Shown piece after piece: positions 52,601 through 58,858 of a stretch of DNA of 64,000 bases. The translations under genes and the position numbers were made by a program. Under the pieces are notes generated by a model. The model searched no databases. It was not told the DNA's origin and was given only the letters and a program-made list of their open reading frames with translations. The stretch lies in the NCBI GenBank assembly GCA_902800215.1, contig CADCDS010000006.1, forward strand, positions 90,953-154,952. Reading direction: 5' to 3'. This DNA comes from an uncultured Bacteroidales bacterium (GTDB taxonomy: Bacteria; Bacteroidota; Bacteroidia; Bacteroidales; Paludibacteraceae). The stretch's first letter is position 1, and each line of letters starts with the position of its first letter.

Positions 52601-53050
52601 GCTTCGGCTCCTGTAAACCCGGAACGAGAAGGATATACATTTACCGGATGGGACACGGACTTCAGTCATGTGGAAGGCGATATGGTCATTATTGCTCAAT
52701 ACGAACAAAATAGTACACCTACATCATATACGATTCTGTTTGTTAACTGGGATAACGCACTCTTGCAGACGCTAAATGTAACCGAAGGTGAGTTGCCTGT
52801 TTACACTGAAGCAACACCCATTCGTCCGGACGATGAACAATATACATATACGTTTATTGGCTGGACTCCCGAGATTGTGGCAGCTATAGCAGATGCAACC
52901 TATACTGCTACTTATGAAGCGAAGGATATACACGAAGGTTTTGAAGATATTGATGCCTCTTCCGCTCCGCGAAAGATCGTTATTGACAACGTCATATATA
53001 TCCTCCGTGGTGACAAGACCTACACCCTCACCGGCCAAGAGGTGAAATAA
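46661..53050 (+). CDS. giant surface protein with calcium-type FG-GAP repeats and C-terminal tag
   Basis: 2129 aa. The signal peptide is MKRVFLFLAMTLTSLAMTVTAQ. A BspA-like start (SGTCGDNLTWELTNDGVLTISGTG) is followed by about 14 DxDxDG repeats in two blocks (for example DIDGDGTMEF, DFDKDGDVDI, DFNNDGSVDY; then DYNMDGFPDA, DLNNDGWLDV, DFDGDGVPDS), a PKD-like module between them (YEWNFGDSAIILS), FnIII/Ig-like units, BIG2-like units (SITLNSISGDTVF) and Listeria-Bacteroides repeats (YTFTGWDTDFSHVEGD). Tag: IVIDNVIYILRGDKTYTLTG. Probably a calcium-stabilised surface adhesin. AT-rich relative to the housekeeping genes. It lacks its own promoter and likely shares a message with the DUF4062 gene. 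Confidence 0.87.
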   Translation: MKRVFLFLAMTLTSLAMTVTAQSATIASGTCGDNLTWELTNDGVLTISGTGAMTEFSSRAPWYNYMDQITTVIIGSDVTSIGANAFAGTYSLMSVYNHSSMFFTLGERTYSHIALYADVVINYQYNNVQSNNAPANKNMIYDIDGDGTMEFVGYKEVRNNYQAVVNYGVYPYSIYGAIANEPLASMDLLQSSTTRTIYCLNSNNDDTLDLGFNWQQETTIEHNLGYNLLESTTIGYTNQELFYKSNVDNNEYFTYSFFSLDANLDGLIDFYSREGGNKAATHYFYLRQADSSYLKTKLKILTDTAEIDSAIYKQWGNSTMYSEPMSWTTMPSVSDGWIHRAPKRNNKSDEPLQPLMAKRVISATDLSEKDFNSIDQAIDLDRNGLIDLMSSTTGAILYNLGNNQFLMGQFPGRVTVKDLNADGIMDYIIYDATNKIVTLQIYTGNGLFKTQTLMRNQAITNVWCYDFDKDGDVDILLPFDYTTSSGYAYLVFFRNDGNNTFKKVENAFDDPLHKFSFIDCKDVDNDGHYEIIAKEDSSLYAIYYTNRFKVSAGTPFVTNGTGQFYLSGDFNNDGSVDYWYLDSINRNTKKYILSHHTPSTPNTAPAKMSQPRILMDTERKMINVLWDRGSDAESSALDLEYAIRIGSTSGAGDMWYAASGADGKQRSLAGGNVGTWLNQWVNVSGWEEGDYYISVQAIDPNGLGGAWSDEVVYHHSLLSADFVINLHEMSTADTLIVQFSGIENDTYTYEWNFGDSAIILSQAGQKYAISYYTPGEKTISLKVLAPDGTASSIETRDITVWPLRFEDRSNQPQLCYFDMDMDGVLDGIGGNGKYNYNGHYFAESNGFFRGKGDGSFIKLAKTYNADFSNIQTSSLYFIPKMVFRDYNMDGFPDALIETNKGNLFINQEDYDMDIYQKTFYGLPSGYLSYYIYSDINNDGSLDVIKQAVINNNETLIRTQRLDDLYLFTSPNSYTTHPNFGWSIQKRPGYYYRNQCYFWGDFNNDGLDDAISLLYDWDIDRKEFIINLQQIDGTFKELTGVSFNCNNEFLGVADLNNDGWLDVLQKKNNYTIVCHLGDENLSFTQTKEICLPSLVQMSTTNNIDFRDLDNNGYVDLIINGKLFVYMYPDVEYKTQVFPIYEAFTGNYYQSRYVFYAYPFADFDGDGVPDSQDYAMHSRITNQAPAVPQNIRAIQIDGGILLQWDAAMDKETPAAQMRYNISVKKKGMSVGQDSAFIISPMNGLYNESVIVPDYPYRRGTQMLIPINNFVVGQQYEFQIQAIDAWNAHSDMSSAYTFKVEQQVNLNMPQEACTDAEVQVQYLGTESGSLQWNTSGATMVARQGNSCTLRWSTPGVKNVSVTVNGLTATRAIRIKQSADLSFSFPSAVLAGAWIDFTLPEICMDPSVKVQVITSDNVMDKESYIVDGTRITTGKIMREANSLRAKVRFEKGTTDQPGYIELMINDSCCGAISYRATTQVIGSAPDPAIAIVTVDAVTGKNKIIWDAPSDLPDYVDRIYVYKEEGSTNNWVRQCEIPVSAGAWIDLASDPAVRKYRYCMAYGTNFGAESNKSAVHSSTHLQMNVGLQGSVNLIWTKYEGGTVDQYRILRGSTPDNMSVIATVPGTENTYTDLNAPENAYYALEYDNLYFEKWIWMSLYGAPERMPAATMAVTRNGQSNIMASANKNEVTFAASINIRAMEQNVELNANQITLHLYAEIMPATATIRQASWRIVSGNNLATIDDNGLLVANTEGLNGTVCVRATALDGSGVYAERWIAVTGMTQNIPVQSITLNSISGDTVFNQSNTQITVEAVVLPVDATNTDLAWSIVNGADKVTITPNGTQCTVTMKADAENGDVLLAATAQDGSEVFGSLQLSVNKTAEPTLYTICFYNIDTLLLSIQVPEGEMPIYTGPVPTREPAEHSYYVFTDWYRFVSDNFVYGIQPATADEWYYAEFAEYLNEYTVTFVDWDGSTIDIQYVPYGWAASAPVNPEREGYTFTGWDTDFSHVEGDMVIIAQYEQNSTPTSYTILFVNWDNALLQTLNVTEGELPVYTEATPIRPDDEQYTYTFIGWTPEIVAAIADATYTATYEAKDIHEGFEDIDASSAPRKIVIDNVIYILRGDKTYTLTGQEVK

Positions 53051-53089
53051 GATTCGATCATTTTTGTTGCATATTTGCGACAACCTATC

Positions 53090-53125
53090 ATCCCCTTCTC
53101 TCCTGTAGAGGAGGGGATTTATCTT
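53090..53125 (+). terminator. terminator of the 46661 giant gene
   Basis: 12-bp stem (53090-53101 with 53107-53118, one G-U), loop CCTGT, then a T-rich tail; 40 nt past the stop. Confidence 0.85.
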
Positions 53126-53194
53126 TATTTTGTCCATTACCTGGAATGCTATTCCGGTCGTTTTACCCACCTTCGGTAATATCCTCTCCCTTTT

Positions 53195-53264
53195 CTCCAC
53201 GTGGTCTCCACCTGGTTTCAATGGATGCTCAATGGATGCTGAAAGGGTGCTCAATGGATGCTCA
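53195..53264. repeat. two adjacent 11-bp arrays
   Basis: Two units of CTCCACSTGGT (53195, 53206), then four units of ATGGATGCTCA type (53221, 53232, 53243, 53254). Confidence 0.88.
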
Positions 53265-53352
53265 AACCTTGCTTCATCCATTGTCACACTTCTGAAAAGC
53301 CTATATCTGCTTAAGAAAATTTGTGACTGATTTGTCACTTCGAAATTCTTTG

Positions 53353-53384
53353 CAAAGATACAAAAAATATTTGGAATATGCAAA
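53353..53384 (-). promoter_or_regulatory. minus-strand promoter without an obvious gene
   Basis: On the minus strand TTTG (53381-53384), 20 nt with CATATTCCAAA, TATCTTTG (53353-53360). As good as the promoters of known genes here, but the DNA it faces has no accepted coding region. Confidence 0.75.
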
Positions 53385-53420
53385 TTTTTTGCCTCAAAAT
53401 TATCATTTTTCTACATTTTC

Positions 53421-53451
53421 TTGCATATGTCAATTTTTTGTTGTACCTTTG
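53421..53451 (+). promoter_or_regulatory. Bacteroidota-type promoter for the 53495 gene
   Basis: TTG (53421-53423), 20 nt with CATATGTCAA, TACCTTTG (53444-53451). It likely also serves the murF-alr and ABC genes. Confidence 0.9.
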
Positions 53452-53494
53452 CACCCGCAAAGGTTTGTGTCAGTAAAATATGTCAATTACTATG

Positions 53495-54220
53495 ATGAAA
53501 AAATTTTTACTTTTTGCAATAACATGCCTGATGGCATTGTCAATGACTGCGCAGAACACTCCGTACGTCATCTATGATTATCTAAAAGTATTCCCGAATG
53601 ATTTGGGTGCGTTTGATGCTGAACCTAAAACAATCATAGCACGTCTGAACCAAAACCAGCAATACGGCTATGGTACATGGCGTCTGCCGACCAACGAAGA
53701 ATTGGCATTGATAAAAGCCAATAATCTGATAGGTGATGGTTCTTATATGACGCGCGAGAACCCAAAAGGTATCGTGCGTCTGGTGACGGACAAGGAGAAA
53801 GGCGAAACCCTGCCTGCTATTCCGAAAGGGTACGTAGATCTGGGCTTGCCAAGCGGCACTCTTTGGAAAGATCAAAACGAAATAGCCGGATTATATACCT
53901 ACGAGCAAGCAATGGAAAAATTCGGCAACGAACTTCCTACGAAAGAGCAGTTGGAGGAATTACAAACCTCTTGTCGATGGACATGGACAGGAAGTAGTTA
54001 TAGAGTGGAAGGTCCCAACGGAGAAACCATTACGCTGCCTGCGGACGGCCGCCGCTTTGGTGCCACCGGCACGGTGTACTTCGCCGGATCGGACGGCGGC
54101 TATTGGTCCTCTACACCGAGTGGTGCGGAGGAAGCATGGGATCTGCACTTCACTTCGGAGGAAGTAATAATGAGCGTCTACGGCCGTCGCAGCGGTCTAT
54201 CCGTTCGCCTCGTACGTTAG
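53495..54220 (+). CDS. secreted protein with Fibrobacter-type major paralogous domain
   Basis: 241 aa from ATG 53495 (MKKFLLFAITCLMALSMTAQ, signal peptide); in-frame ATGs at 53480 and 53492 are alternatives. Two lectin-like segments: TWRLPTNEELALIKANNLIGDG, and GYVDLGLPSGTLWKDQN through YWSSTPSGAEEAWDLHF to YGRRSGLSVRLVR, which matches the TIGR02145/DUF1566-like fold. Such domains are found in surface proteins and as variable regions of diversity-generating retroelements, but no reverse transcriptase or template repeat is visible. 11 nt before the murF-alr gene, so likely co-transcribed. Confidence 0.82.
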   Translation: MKKFLLFAITCLMALSMTAQNTPYVIYDYLKVFPNDLGAFDAEPKTIIARLNQNQQYGYGTWRLPTNEELALIKANNLIGDGSYMTRENPKGIVRLVTDKEKGETLPAIPKGYVDLGLPSGTLWKDQNEIAGLYTYEQAMEKFGNELPTKEQLEELQTSCRWTWTGSSYRVEGPNGETITLPADGRRFGATGTVYFAGSDGGYWSSTPSGAEEAWDLHFTSEEVIMSVYGRRSGLSVRLVR

Positions 54221-54231
54221 TTTTTTTGCAT

Positions 54232-56055
54232 ATGCTTTTATCAGAAATAAAACAAGTTATAGGTTCGATCGCAACCGTAACGGGTGACGAGAACCTGGAG
54301 ATCAAACATCTGCTGACGGACAGTCGTCAGTTAGGTGCGGAACCGGAACACACCTTGTTCTTTGCCCTCAAAACGGCCAAGAACGATGGTTCAAAATACA
54401 TTCCTGAACTGCAGACAAAAGGTGTGCAGGCATTCGTAACCGGTGACGCCTTGTCTGCTTTGCAGACATTAGCCGCCTATGTCCGTTCGCAGTTCACCGG
54501 CACCGTCATCGGTATCACCGGTTCGAACGGCAAGACGGTCGTCAAGGAGTGGTTGTATCAATTGCTTAAAGACGATTATATCGTCATTCGTTCGCCCAAA
54601 TCTTACAATTCGCAAATCGGCGTGCCGCTGAGCGTGTGGCAATTGACCCATTACAAACCGCAAACTACCAACCATAAACAACCGATCGCGGTTTTCGAAG
54701 CCGGCATCAGTCAGCCCGGCGAAATGGAGAAACTCGAGCGAATCATTCGCCCGACGATCGGCGTAATTACCTATATCGGTCACGAGCACGACGAGAACTT
54801 CGCTTCGCTCGAGCAGAAACGCGAAGAGAAGATGAAATTATTTGTTCATTCGACCACGGTCATCGAAGATCCTACGCATCAGAATGTGCGCACCTGTGCT
54901 GCCGTAATGCGTGCACTTGGTTACGACGAAGAGACGATCTCTTCTCGTATCCTGCAACAGACCCATGAGACGGTGCTTAAAGTGAACCTTTCGGCACTGG
55001 TGGATAATGTTCGGTATTTCCGTTCCAAACTGAAACCCACCACCAAACTCACTTGTATGGTGAAAGCCTTTGCCTACGGTGCCGGAAGTGTCGAAGTAAG
55101 CAAAGCACTCCAGACCTCCGGACTCGTTGATTATCTGGCAGTCGCGGTTGCAGACGAAGGTGTGGAACTGCGTCGTGCCGGTATTACCTTACCCATCATC
55201 ATCATGGATCCGGAAGTGGCATCGATGGATCTCATTCTCGAGAATAACTTAGAACCGAATGTCTATTCTCACCAGTCTCTCAAAACCGTCATTGCCGCCG
55301 CTGAGGCCAAAGGTCTGGAGAATGTACCCATCCACATCAAGATCGACTCCGGCATGCACCGTTTGGGCTTTTACAAAGAAGACATGCCTTGGCTCATTGA
55401 CCGGCTAACGCATCAGAAAGCGGTGCGTGTTGCCTCCGTCTTCTCGCATTTGGCAGGTTCCGATGAGGAGCAGTTCGATGACTTTACGTTGGGTCAAATT
55501 AAATATTTTGATTCTTGCGCAGAAGAGTTGAAGGCAGGTCTCAACTATCCGATCATCAAGCATATCTGCAATAGTGCCGGAATTGAGCGCTTTAGCGATT
55601 TCCAATTCGATATGTGTCGTTTAGGTATCGGTCTATACGGTTTCTCGTTCGTGGGTGCGCAGTTACGCAATGTCTGCACGCTGGAAACCACGATCCTCTC
55701 TGTCAAAACCGTCAAAGCCGGTGAGACGATAGGCTACGGTAGGCATACCACTCTCAACGAAGACCGTGTCATCGCGGTCATCCCGATCGGCTACGCCGAC
55801 GGATTCGATCGCCGTTTCTCGAACTACGGAGGTGAAGTCTATGTCCGCGGTAAACGTTGTCCGGTGGTAGGCAATGTCTGCATGGACCAGGCGATGATTG
55901 ATGTCACCGGCGCTGATGCCCGACCCGGCGATATCGCTGAAGTGTTTGGAGAACATATGCCGCTGCAAGAATTAGCTGATAAACTCGGAACCATCACCTA
56001 CGAAATCCTAACATCCGTTTCTCGCCGTGTCCAACGTATCTATTTCTACGAATAA
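54232..56055 (+). CDS. alr: MurF-like/alanine racemase fusion with shortened MurF part
   Basis: 607 aa from ATG 54232 (MLLSEIKQVIGSI); Bacteroidota fusions are usually near 820 aa. Residues 1-205 are MurF-like with P-loop GITGSNGKT (94-102), GVPLSVW and GVITYIGHEHDENF. The next ~40 residues (IEDPTHQNVRTCAAVMRALGY) match the end of MurF, so roughly 200 residues of its central and C-terminal domains are missing. The Alr part is complete: PLP Lys278 in MVKAFAYGAGS, IKIDSGMHRLGF, ETIGYGRHTTL, IPIGYADGFDRRF, GNVCMDQAMIDVTG. It makes D-alanine for peptidoglycan; MurF ligase activity is doubtful. A heptamer array encodes YKPQTTNHKQP (about residues 141-151). Confidence 0.9.
   Translation: MLLSEIKQVIGSIATVTGDENLEIKHLLTDSRQLGAEPEHTLFFALKTAKNDGSKYIPELQTKGVQAFVTGDALSALQTLAAYVRSQFTGTVIGITGSNGKTVVKEWLYQLLKDDYIVIRSPKSYNSQIGVPLSVWQLTHYKPQTTNHKQPIAVFEAGISQPGEMEKLERIIRPTIGVITYIGHEHDENFASLEQKREEKMKLFVHSTTVIEDPTHQNVRTCAAVMRALGYDEETISSRILQQTHETVLKVNLSALVDNVRYFRSKLKPTTKLTCMVKAFAYGAGSVEVSKALQTSGLVDYLAVAVADEGVELRRAGITLPIIIMDPEVASMDLILENNLEPNVYSHQSLKTVIAAAEAKGLENVPIHIKIDSGMHRLGFYKEDMPWLIDRLTHQKAVRVASVFSHLAGSDEEQFDDFTLGQIKYFDSCAEELKAGLNYPIIKHICNSAGIERFSDFQFDMCRLGIGLYGFSFVGAQLRNVCTLETTILSVKTVKAGETIGYGRHTTLNEDRVIAVIPIGYADGFDRRFSNYGGEVYVRGKRCPVVGNVCMDQAMIDVTGADARPGDIAEVFGEHMPLQELADKLGTITYEILTSVSRRVQRIYFYE
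54653..54680. repeat. heptamer array, core RYMAACC, inside murF part
   Basis: Four 7-bp units (54653, 54660, 54667, 54674), in frame, encoding a Thr/Asn/Lys-rich insert between two conserved MurF strands. Confidence 0.75.
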
Positions 56056-56767
56056 ACTCACTATCGGCTACGGTGCGACTATCGTCCAACGTGACCTCTC
56101 CTTCTCGCTGAATACCGGCGAGATGGTTTGCATGTTAGGTCCGAACGGTTGTGGAAAATCAACCCTCTTACGCACTTTAGCCGGCTTACAACCGGCACTC
56201 TCCGGTGAATATACACACAGTGATGCGAAGAATATCGCGCTTGTCCTCACTGAACGCCTCTCGATGGATAATACGACCGTCCATGACGTCGTCGCGTTAG
56301 GTCGTTATCCCTATTCATCCTTCTTGGATGGCTTAAAGAAAGAAGATGAAGAGATTATTGCCGAATCGTTAAAGCAAGTAGGCTTCGAAAATCAAACTAC
56401 TTCAAACGATATCAAACAACTTCAAACAACGTTCTTTAATGCCCATTCCGATGGAGAGAAACAGCGTATCTTAATCGCCAAAGCGCTTGCGCAACAGACA
56501 CCTATTATTCTTCTCGACGAGCCCACCGCGCACCTCGATCTGCCGCATAGAATATTGATTTTGCGCCTCCTGCGTACCCTTGCACACGAACAAGGCAAAA
56601 CGATTTTGATCTCTACGCACGAATTGGATTTGGCCTTAGCACTCAGTGACCGCATCTTACTGATGACGCCCGGTCACGGCATTCAATTGGACACTGCTGC
56701 GAACCTAAAAAAAGCTAACGCTTTCACGTCAGCTTTTGGAATGGATATCTTCAATCCGCTCGGCTAA
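56027..56767 (+). CDS. ABC transporter ATP-binding protein (FecE/BtuD-like), orphan
   Basis: 246 aa, GTG start at 56027, 29 bp inside the alr gene. Walker A GPNGCGKST (38-46), Walker B IILLDEPTAHLDL, H-loop STHELDL. The signature is HSDGEKQR, a weak LSGGQ. Best fit is the iron-siderophore/cobalamin importer family, but no permease or binding protein is nearby. A 10-bp array (56392-56431) encodes QTTSNDIKQLQTTF just before the signature. It ends 39 bp inside the convergent methyltransferase gene. Confidence 0.85.
   Translation: MSNVSISTNKLTIGYGATIVQRDLSFSLNTGEMVCMLGPNGCGKSTLLRTLAGLQPALSGEYTHSDAKNIALVLTERLSMDNTTVHDVVALGRYPYSSFLDGLKKEDEEIIAESLKQVGFENQTTSNDIKQLQTTFFNAHSDGEKQRILIAKALAQQTPIILLDEPTAHLDLPHRILILRLLRTLAHEQGKTILISTHELDLALALSDRILLMTPGHGIQLDTAANLKKANAFTSAFGMDIFNPLG
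56392..56431. repeat. 10-bp array, TCAAACNNNN family (copy 1 of 2)
   Basis: Four units (56392, 56402, 56412, 56422) inside the ABC ATPase gene. The same family is at 58823. Confidence 0.92.
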
Positions 56768-57832
56768 GAATAGGGTAGGTTTGTTATTCACTCTACAACC
56801 AATCACATAAGCTGTACCTCCATCACGAAGGTGCAGTTTTTTCTTTAATTGTTCCGGTGTTAATGGATAATTGCGACACAGCACATTCGCCTGTTTAAGA
56901 TCTTGTTTTTCAGTAATTCGCCAAATTCTGCCGGGGAAATTCTCGATTAATGTATCCGAACCATAAAGATGCGTATTTACATCCAATTTGTGCAGTCCAA
57001 AACGTTCGGCAATAAGTTTATATGCCCCGGCTTTGAGGATAGCAGCCGAAGGCTCATAGAGATAATTCTCCAATTTCCAATTTCCAATCTCCAATATACA
57101 ATTTTGCTCTTCTCCTCGTGAGAAGACAAACGCTTGGTCCTTTTGGGTAAGATCGATGGCGGTTATTTGTCCGGAGCCACCGCTAAGAAGGAGAACTTCT
57201 TTTACTTCGTTCTTGATGGCGATTACGAAGATGTCCCAACATACTTGCGAAAGACTTGTTACCGCTTGTGTCAGGTCCAACATCGGCGATAATTTAATCA
57301 TCAGCCGTTTGCCATGTGCCAGCAGAGTAGGTAACAACTCCACCACATTCGGTGTGCAGTCTTCAAGACGAAAGACTTTACCGCCATGACTATCGCGTCG
57401 TGCAGGATCAATAAAAATCAAATCATATTGTCCGGCTGAGGCTAAAAATTCTTCGGCGGACGTATTATGAATCGAAATGGGCTTATGGCTGAAATTATGC
57501 TCCGCTATTCGGCATAGTTCTGCATTCTGCTCGACGTAGTCGGTGTGCGTAAATTGTTCGCTGATAAAGTAGGTATCTACGCCATAACCGCCTGTCAAAT
57601 CCACCATCGTTTCTCCGCTCACAAGGCTGGCTTTATACCGTGCCGCTAATTCCGAAGAACACTGTTCACAACTTAGTCTCACCGGATACCACCAATCAGG
57701 AATAGATGCAAAAGTGGGCAACTTATCCGCTGTCCGTTCTTTTCCTTCCACTTGTTGGAGAAACCACCGCCATTCCTCATCCGAAAGGTGCTTGTATTTA
57801 GAGCGCTGGAGTGCTAAGTCGGCTACCGACAT
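56729..57832 (-). CDS. class I SAM methyltransferase with THUMP-like C-terminal domain
   Basis: 367 aa. SAM motif VDLTGGYGVDTYFISEQ; catalytic-type motif IFIDPARRD (in place of NPPY). N-terminal helical part includes SCEQCSSELAARYKA; the C-terminal half (YEPSAAILKAGAYKLIAERFGL, LCRNYPLTPEQLKKKLHLRDGG) fits the THUMP-like domain of this Bacteroidota family. Substrate unknown, perhaps RNA. An inverted ATTGGAN array (57070-57104) encodes CILEIGNWKLENY. It overlaps the SpoIID-like gene by 35 bp and the ABC gene tail to tail by 39 bp. Confidence 0.88.
   Translation of the reverse strand: MSVADLALQRSKYKHLSDEEWRWFLQQVEGKERTADKLPTFASIPDWWYPVRLSCEQCSSELAARYKASLVSGETMVDLTGGYGVDTYFISEQFTHTDYVEQNAELCRIAEHNFSHKPISIHNTSAEEFLASAGQYDLIFIDPARRDSHGGKVFRLEDCTPNVVELLPTLLAHGKRLMIKLSPMLDLTQAVTSLSQVCWDIFVIAIKNEVKEVLLLSGGSGQITAIDLTQKDQAFVFSRGEEQNCILEIGNWKLENYLYEPSAAILKAGAYKLIAERFGLHKLDVNTHLYGSDTLIENFPGRIWRITEKQDLKQANVLCRNYPLTPEQLKKKLHLRDGGTAYVIGCRVNNKPTLFLAERIEDIHSKS
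57070..57104. repeat. heptamer array, ATTGGAG family inverted (copy 3 of 3)
   Basis: Five units CCAATTT/CCAATCT (reverse complement AAATTGG/AGATTGG) in the methyltransferase gene; same family as 21504 and 21694. Confidence 0.9.
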
Positions 57833-58826
57833 AATAATAACTGAGTATTTCTTCGTACTTCATTCCTTCGCTTGCCATCACCGCCGCACCTATCTGACAA
57901 AGTCCGGCGCCGTGACCCCAACCGTGTCCAATTAGCGTCCATGAGGGGTTACCGGTTACGGGTGACGGGTTACGGGAAACTTCAAACCAGGAACTATAGA
58001 GACAAGACTTACTTAACCAATACCGGATCTTGAGTTCTTTGCCGATGATCTCGGTGTGTTTGGTGCCAACAATCTTGAGGCTGTCGATGCGACCACTTAC
58101 TCCACGATGAAGCGGAATAAGATCGATAATATCACCGAAGTCAATTCCGGACTTAATACGTACGATCTCACTAAGTTCTTCTTGCGTATAACTTACTTTC
58201 CAATCCCGGAAATCGGTGGTCTCCTGGTCATAATCGTTCAGTACTAATCGCAGTACTTTCGGCGAAGGAGATTTGCAGTAATTGCATTGTACCGATTGGA
58301 TATACGGCACGTCTATATCTTCCCAGCAGGTTCGCCAAATTTCTGTCTTACCACCGCAACATTTGTAATACCGGCAATCACATATCTCATCGCTATACAT
58401 CAACACCTGCCCTCTTGTCGCGTTGACGGCTTCTACGGCACGTTCGTTCATTCGTTTTAGTCCCTCGTACCGCTGACAATGATCGTCACCACACACATCA
58501 TACCCCTCATGGTTCGGTTTTTGCATCGCACGAATGGCCCAACTCCTACTAATGACCGCGTGTGCTTTGAGCAGTTCCATCGGACTATTGGCGTTCATTT
58601 CAGACGAGATGACGGAACACAAGTACTCCTCCAGATCGATGGTGTTGATGGCCGTTTGGGTACCATCCTCATTATCCCGAATTTCCAAAGAACCGGCAAA
58701 CTCTTGGTCTTCCTGTCTGTCCCAATGAAAACCAATACCGATGCGGACATTCTTTAGAATGAACGTCTTTTCCTTTTGCTCAAATTCGATCTTTGGCGCT
58801 GTTAATATACCAACACGTATATTCAA
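57798..58826 (-). CDS. SpoIID/LytB-domain protein
   Basis: 342 aa. The start is a TTG at 58826 inside a tandem array; no ATG lies upstream in frame. SpoIID blocks: LEEYLCSVISSEMNANSPMELLKAHAVISRSWAI, YYKCCGGKTE, and GHGWGHGAGLCQIGA near the C-terminus. SpoIID enzymes are lytic transglycosylases on denuded glycan; in Bacteroidota the family probably works on peptidoglycan recycling or cell-wall turnover. No signal peptide at the chosen start. Residues 285-293 (NPSPVTGNP) come from a GGTTACG array. Third gene of the sugar-kinase operon. Confidence 0.85.
   Translation of the reverse strand: MNIRVGILTAPKIEFEQKEKTFILKNVRIGIGFHWDRQEDQEFAGSLEIRDNEDGTQTAINTIDLEEYLCSVISSEMNANSPMELLKAHAVISRSWAIRAMQKPNHEGYDVCGDDHCQRYEGLKRMNERAVEAVNATRGQVLMYSDEICDCRYYKCCGGKTEIWRTCWEDIDVPYIQSVQCNYCKSPSPKVLRLVLNDYDQETTDFRDWKVSYTQEELSEIVRIKSGIDFGDIIDLIPLHRGVSGRIDSLKIVGTKHTEIIGKELKIRYWLSKSCLYSSWFEVSRNPSPVTGNPSWTLIGHGWGHGAGLCQIGAAVMASEGMKYEEILSYYYVGSRLSTPAL
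57947..57975. repeat. heptamer array, GGTTACG family (copy 3 of 4)
   Basis: Four 7-bp units in the SpoIID-like gene, opposite orientation to coding compared with copy 2 in dxs. Confidence 0.92.
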
Positions 58827-58858
58827 ACTACTTCAAACAATGTCAAACTATTTCAAAC
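58823..58858. repeat. 10-bp array, TCAAACNNNN family (copy 2 of 2)
   Basis: Units at 58823, 58833, 58843 and a partial at 58853. They span the junction of the glycosyltransferase stop and the SpoIID-like TTG start. Confidence 0.92.

Larger units (their letters stand above)
53051..53352. other. 302-bp gap: terminator, two 11-bp arrays, possible minus-strand transcript
   Basis: Holds the terminator at 53090-53125, an 11-bp array CTCCACSTGGT (53195-53216) and an 11-bp array ATGGATGCTCA (53221-53264). A canonical minus-strand promoter (53353-53384) points into it. On that strand a frame from ATG 53281 (MDEARFEHPLSTL..., HPLKPGGDHVEKRE) runs 169 codons and ends antisense to the giant gene; I do not accept it as a gene. 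Confidence 0.6.

Noticed and set aside
52772-53281. 169-codon minus-strand frame starting MDEARFEHPLSTL
   Set aside because: It has a good promoter upstream, but most of it is antisense to the giant protein gene, and its N-terminal part is an 11-bp tandem array; kept only as a finding about a possible transcript.
53960-54220. Variable region of a diversity-generating retroelement in the 53495 gene
   Set aside because: The C-terminal lectin-like fold fits, but there is no reverse transcriptase, no template repeat and no adenine-rich codon pattern at the end of the gene.
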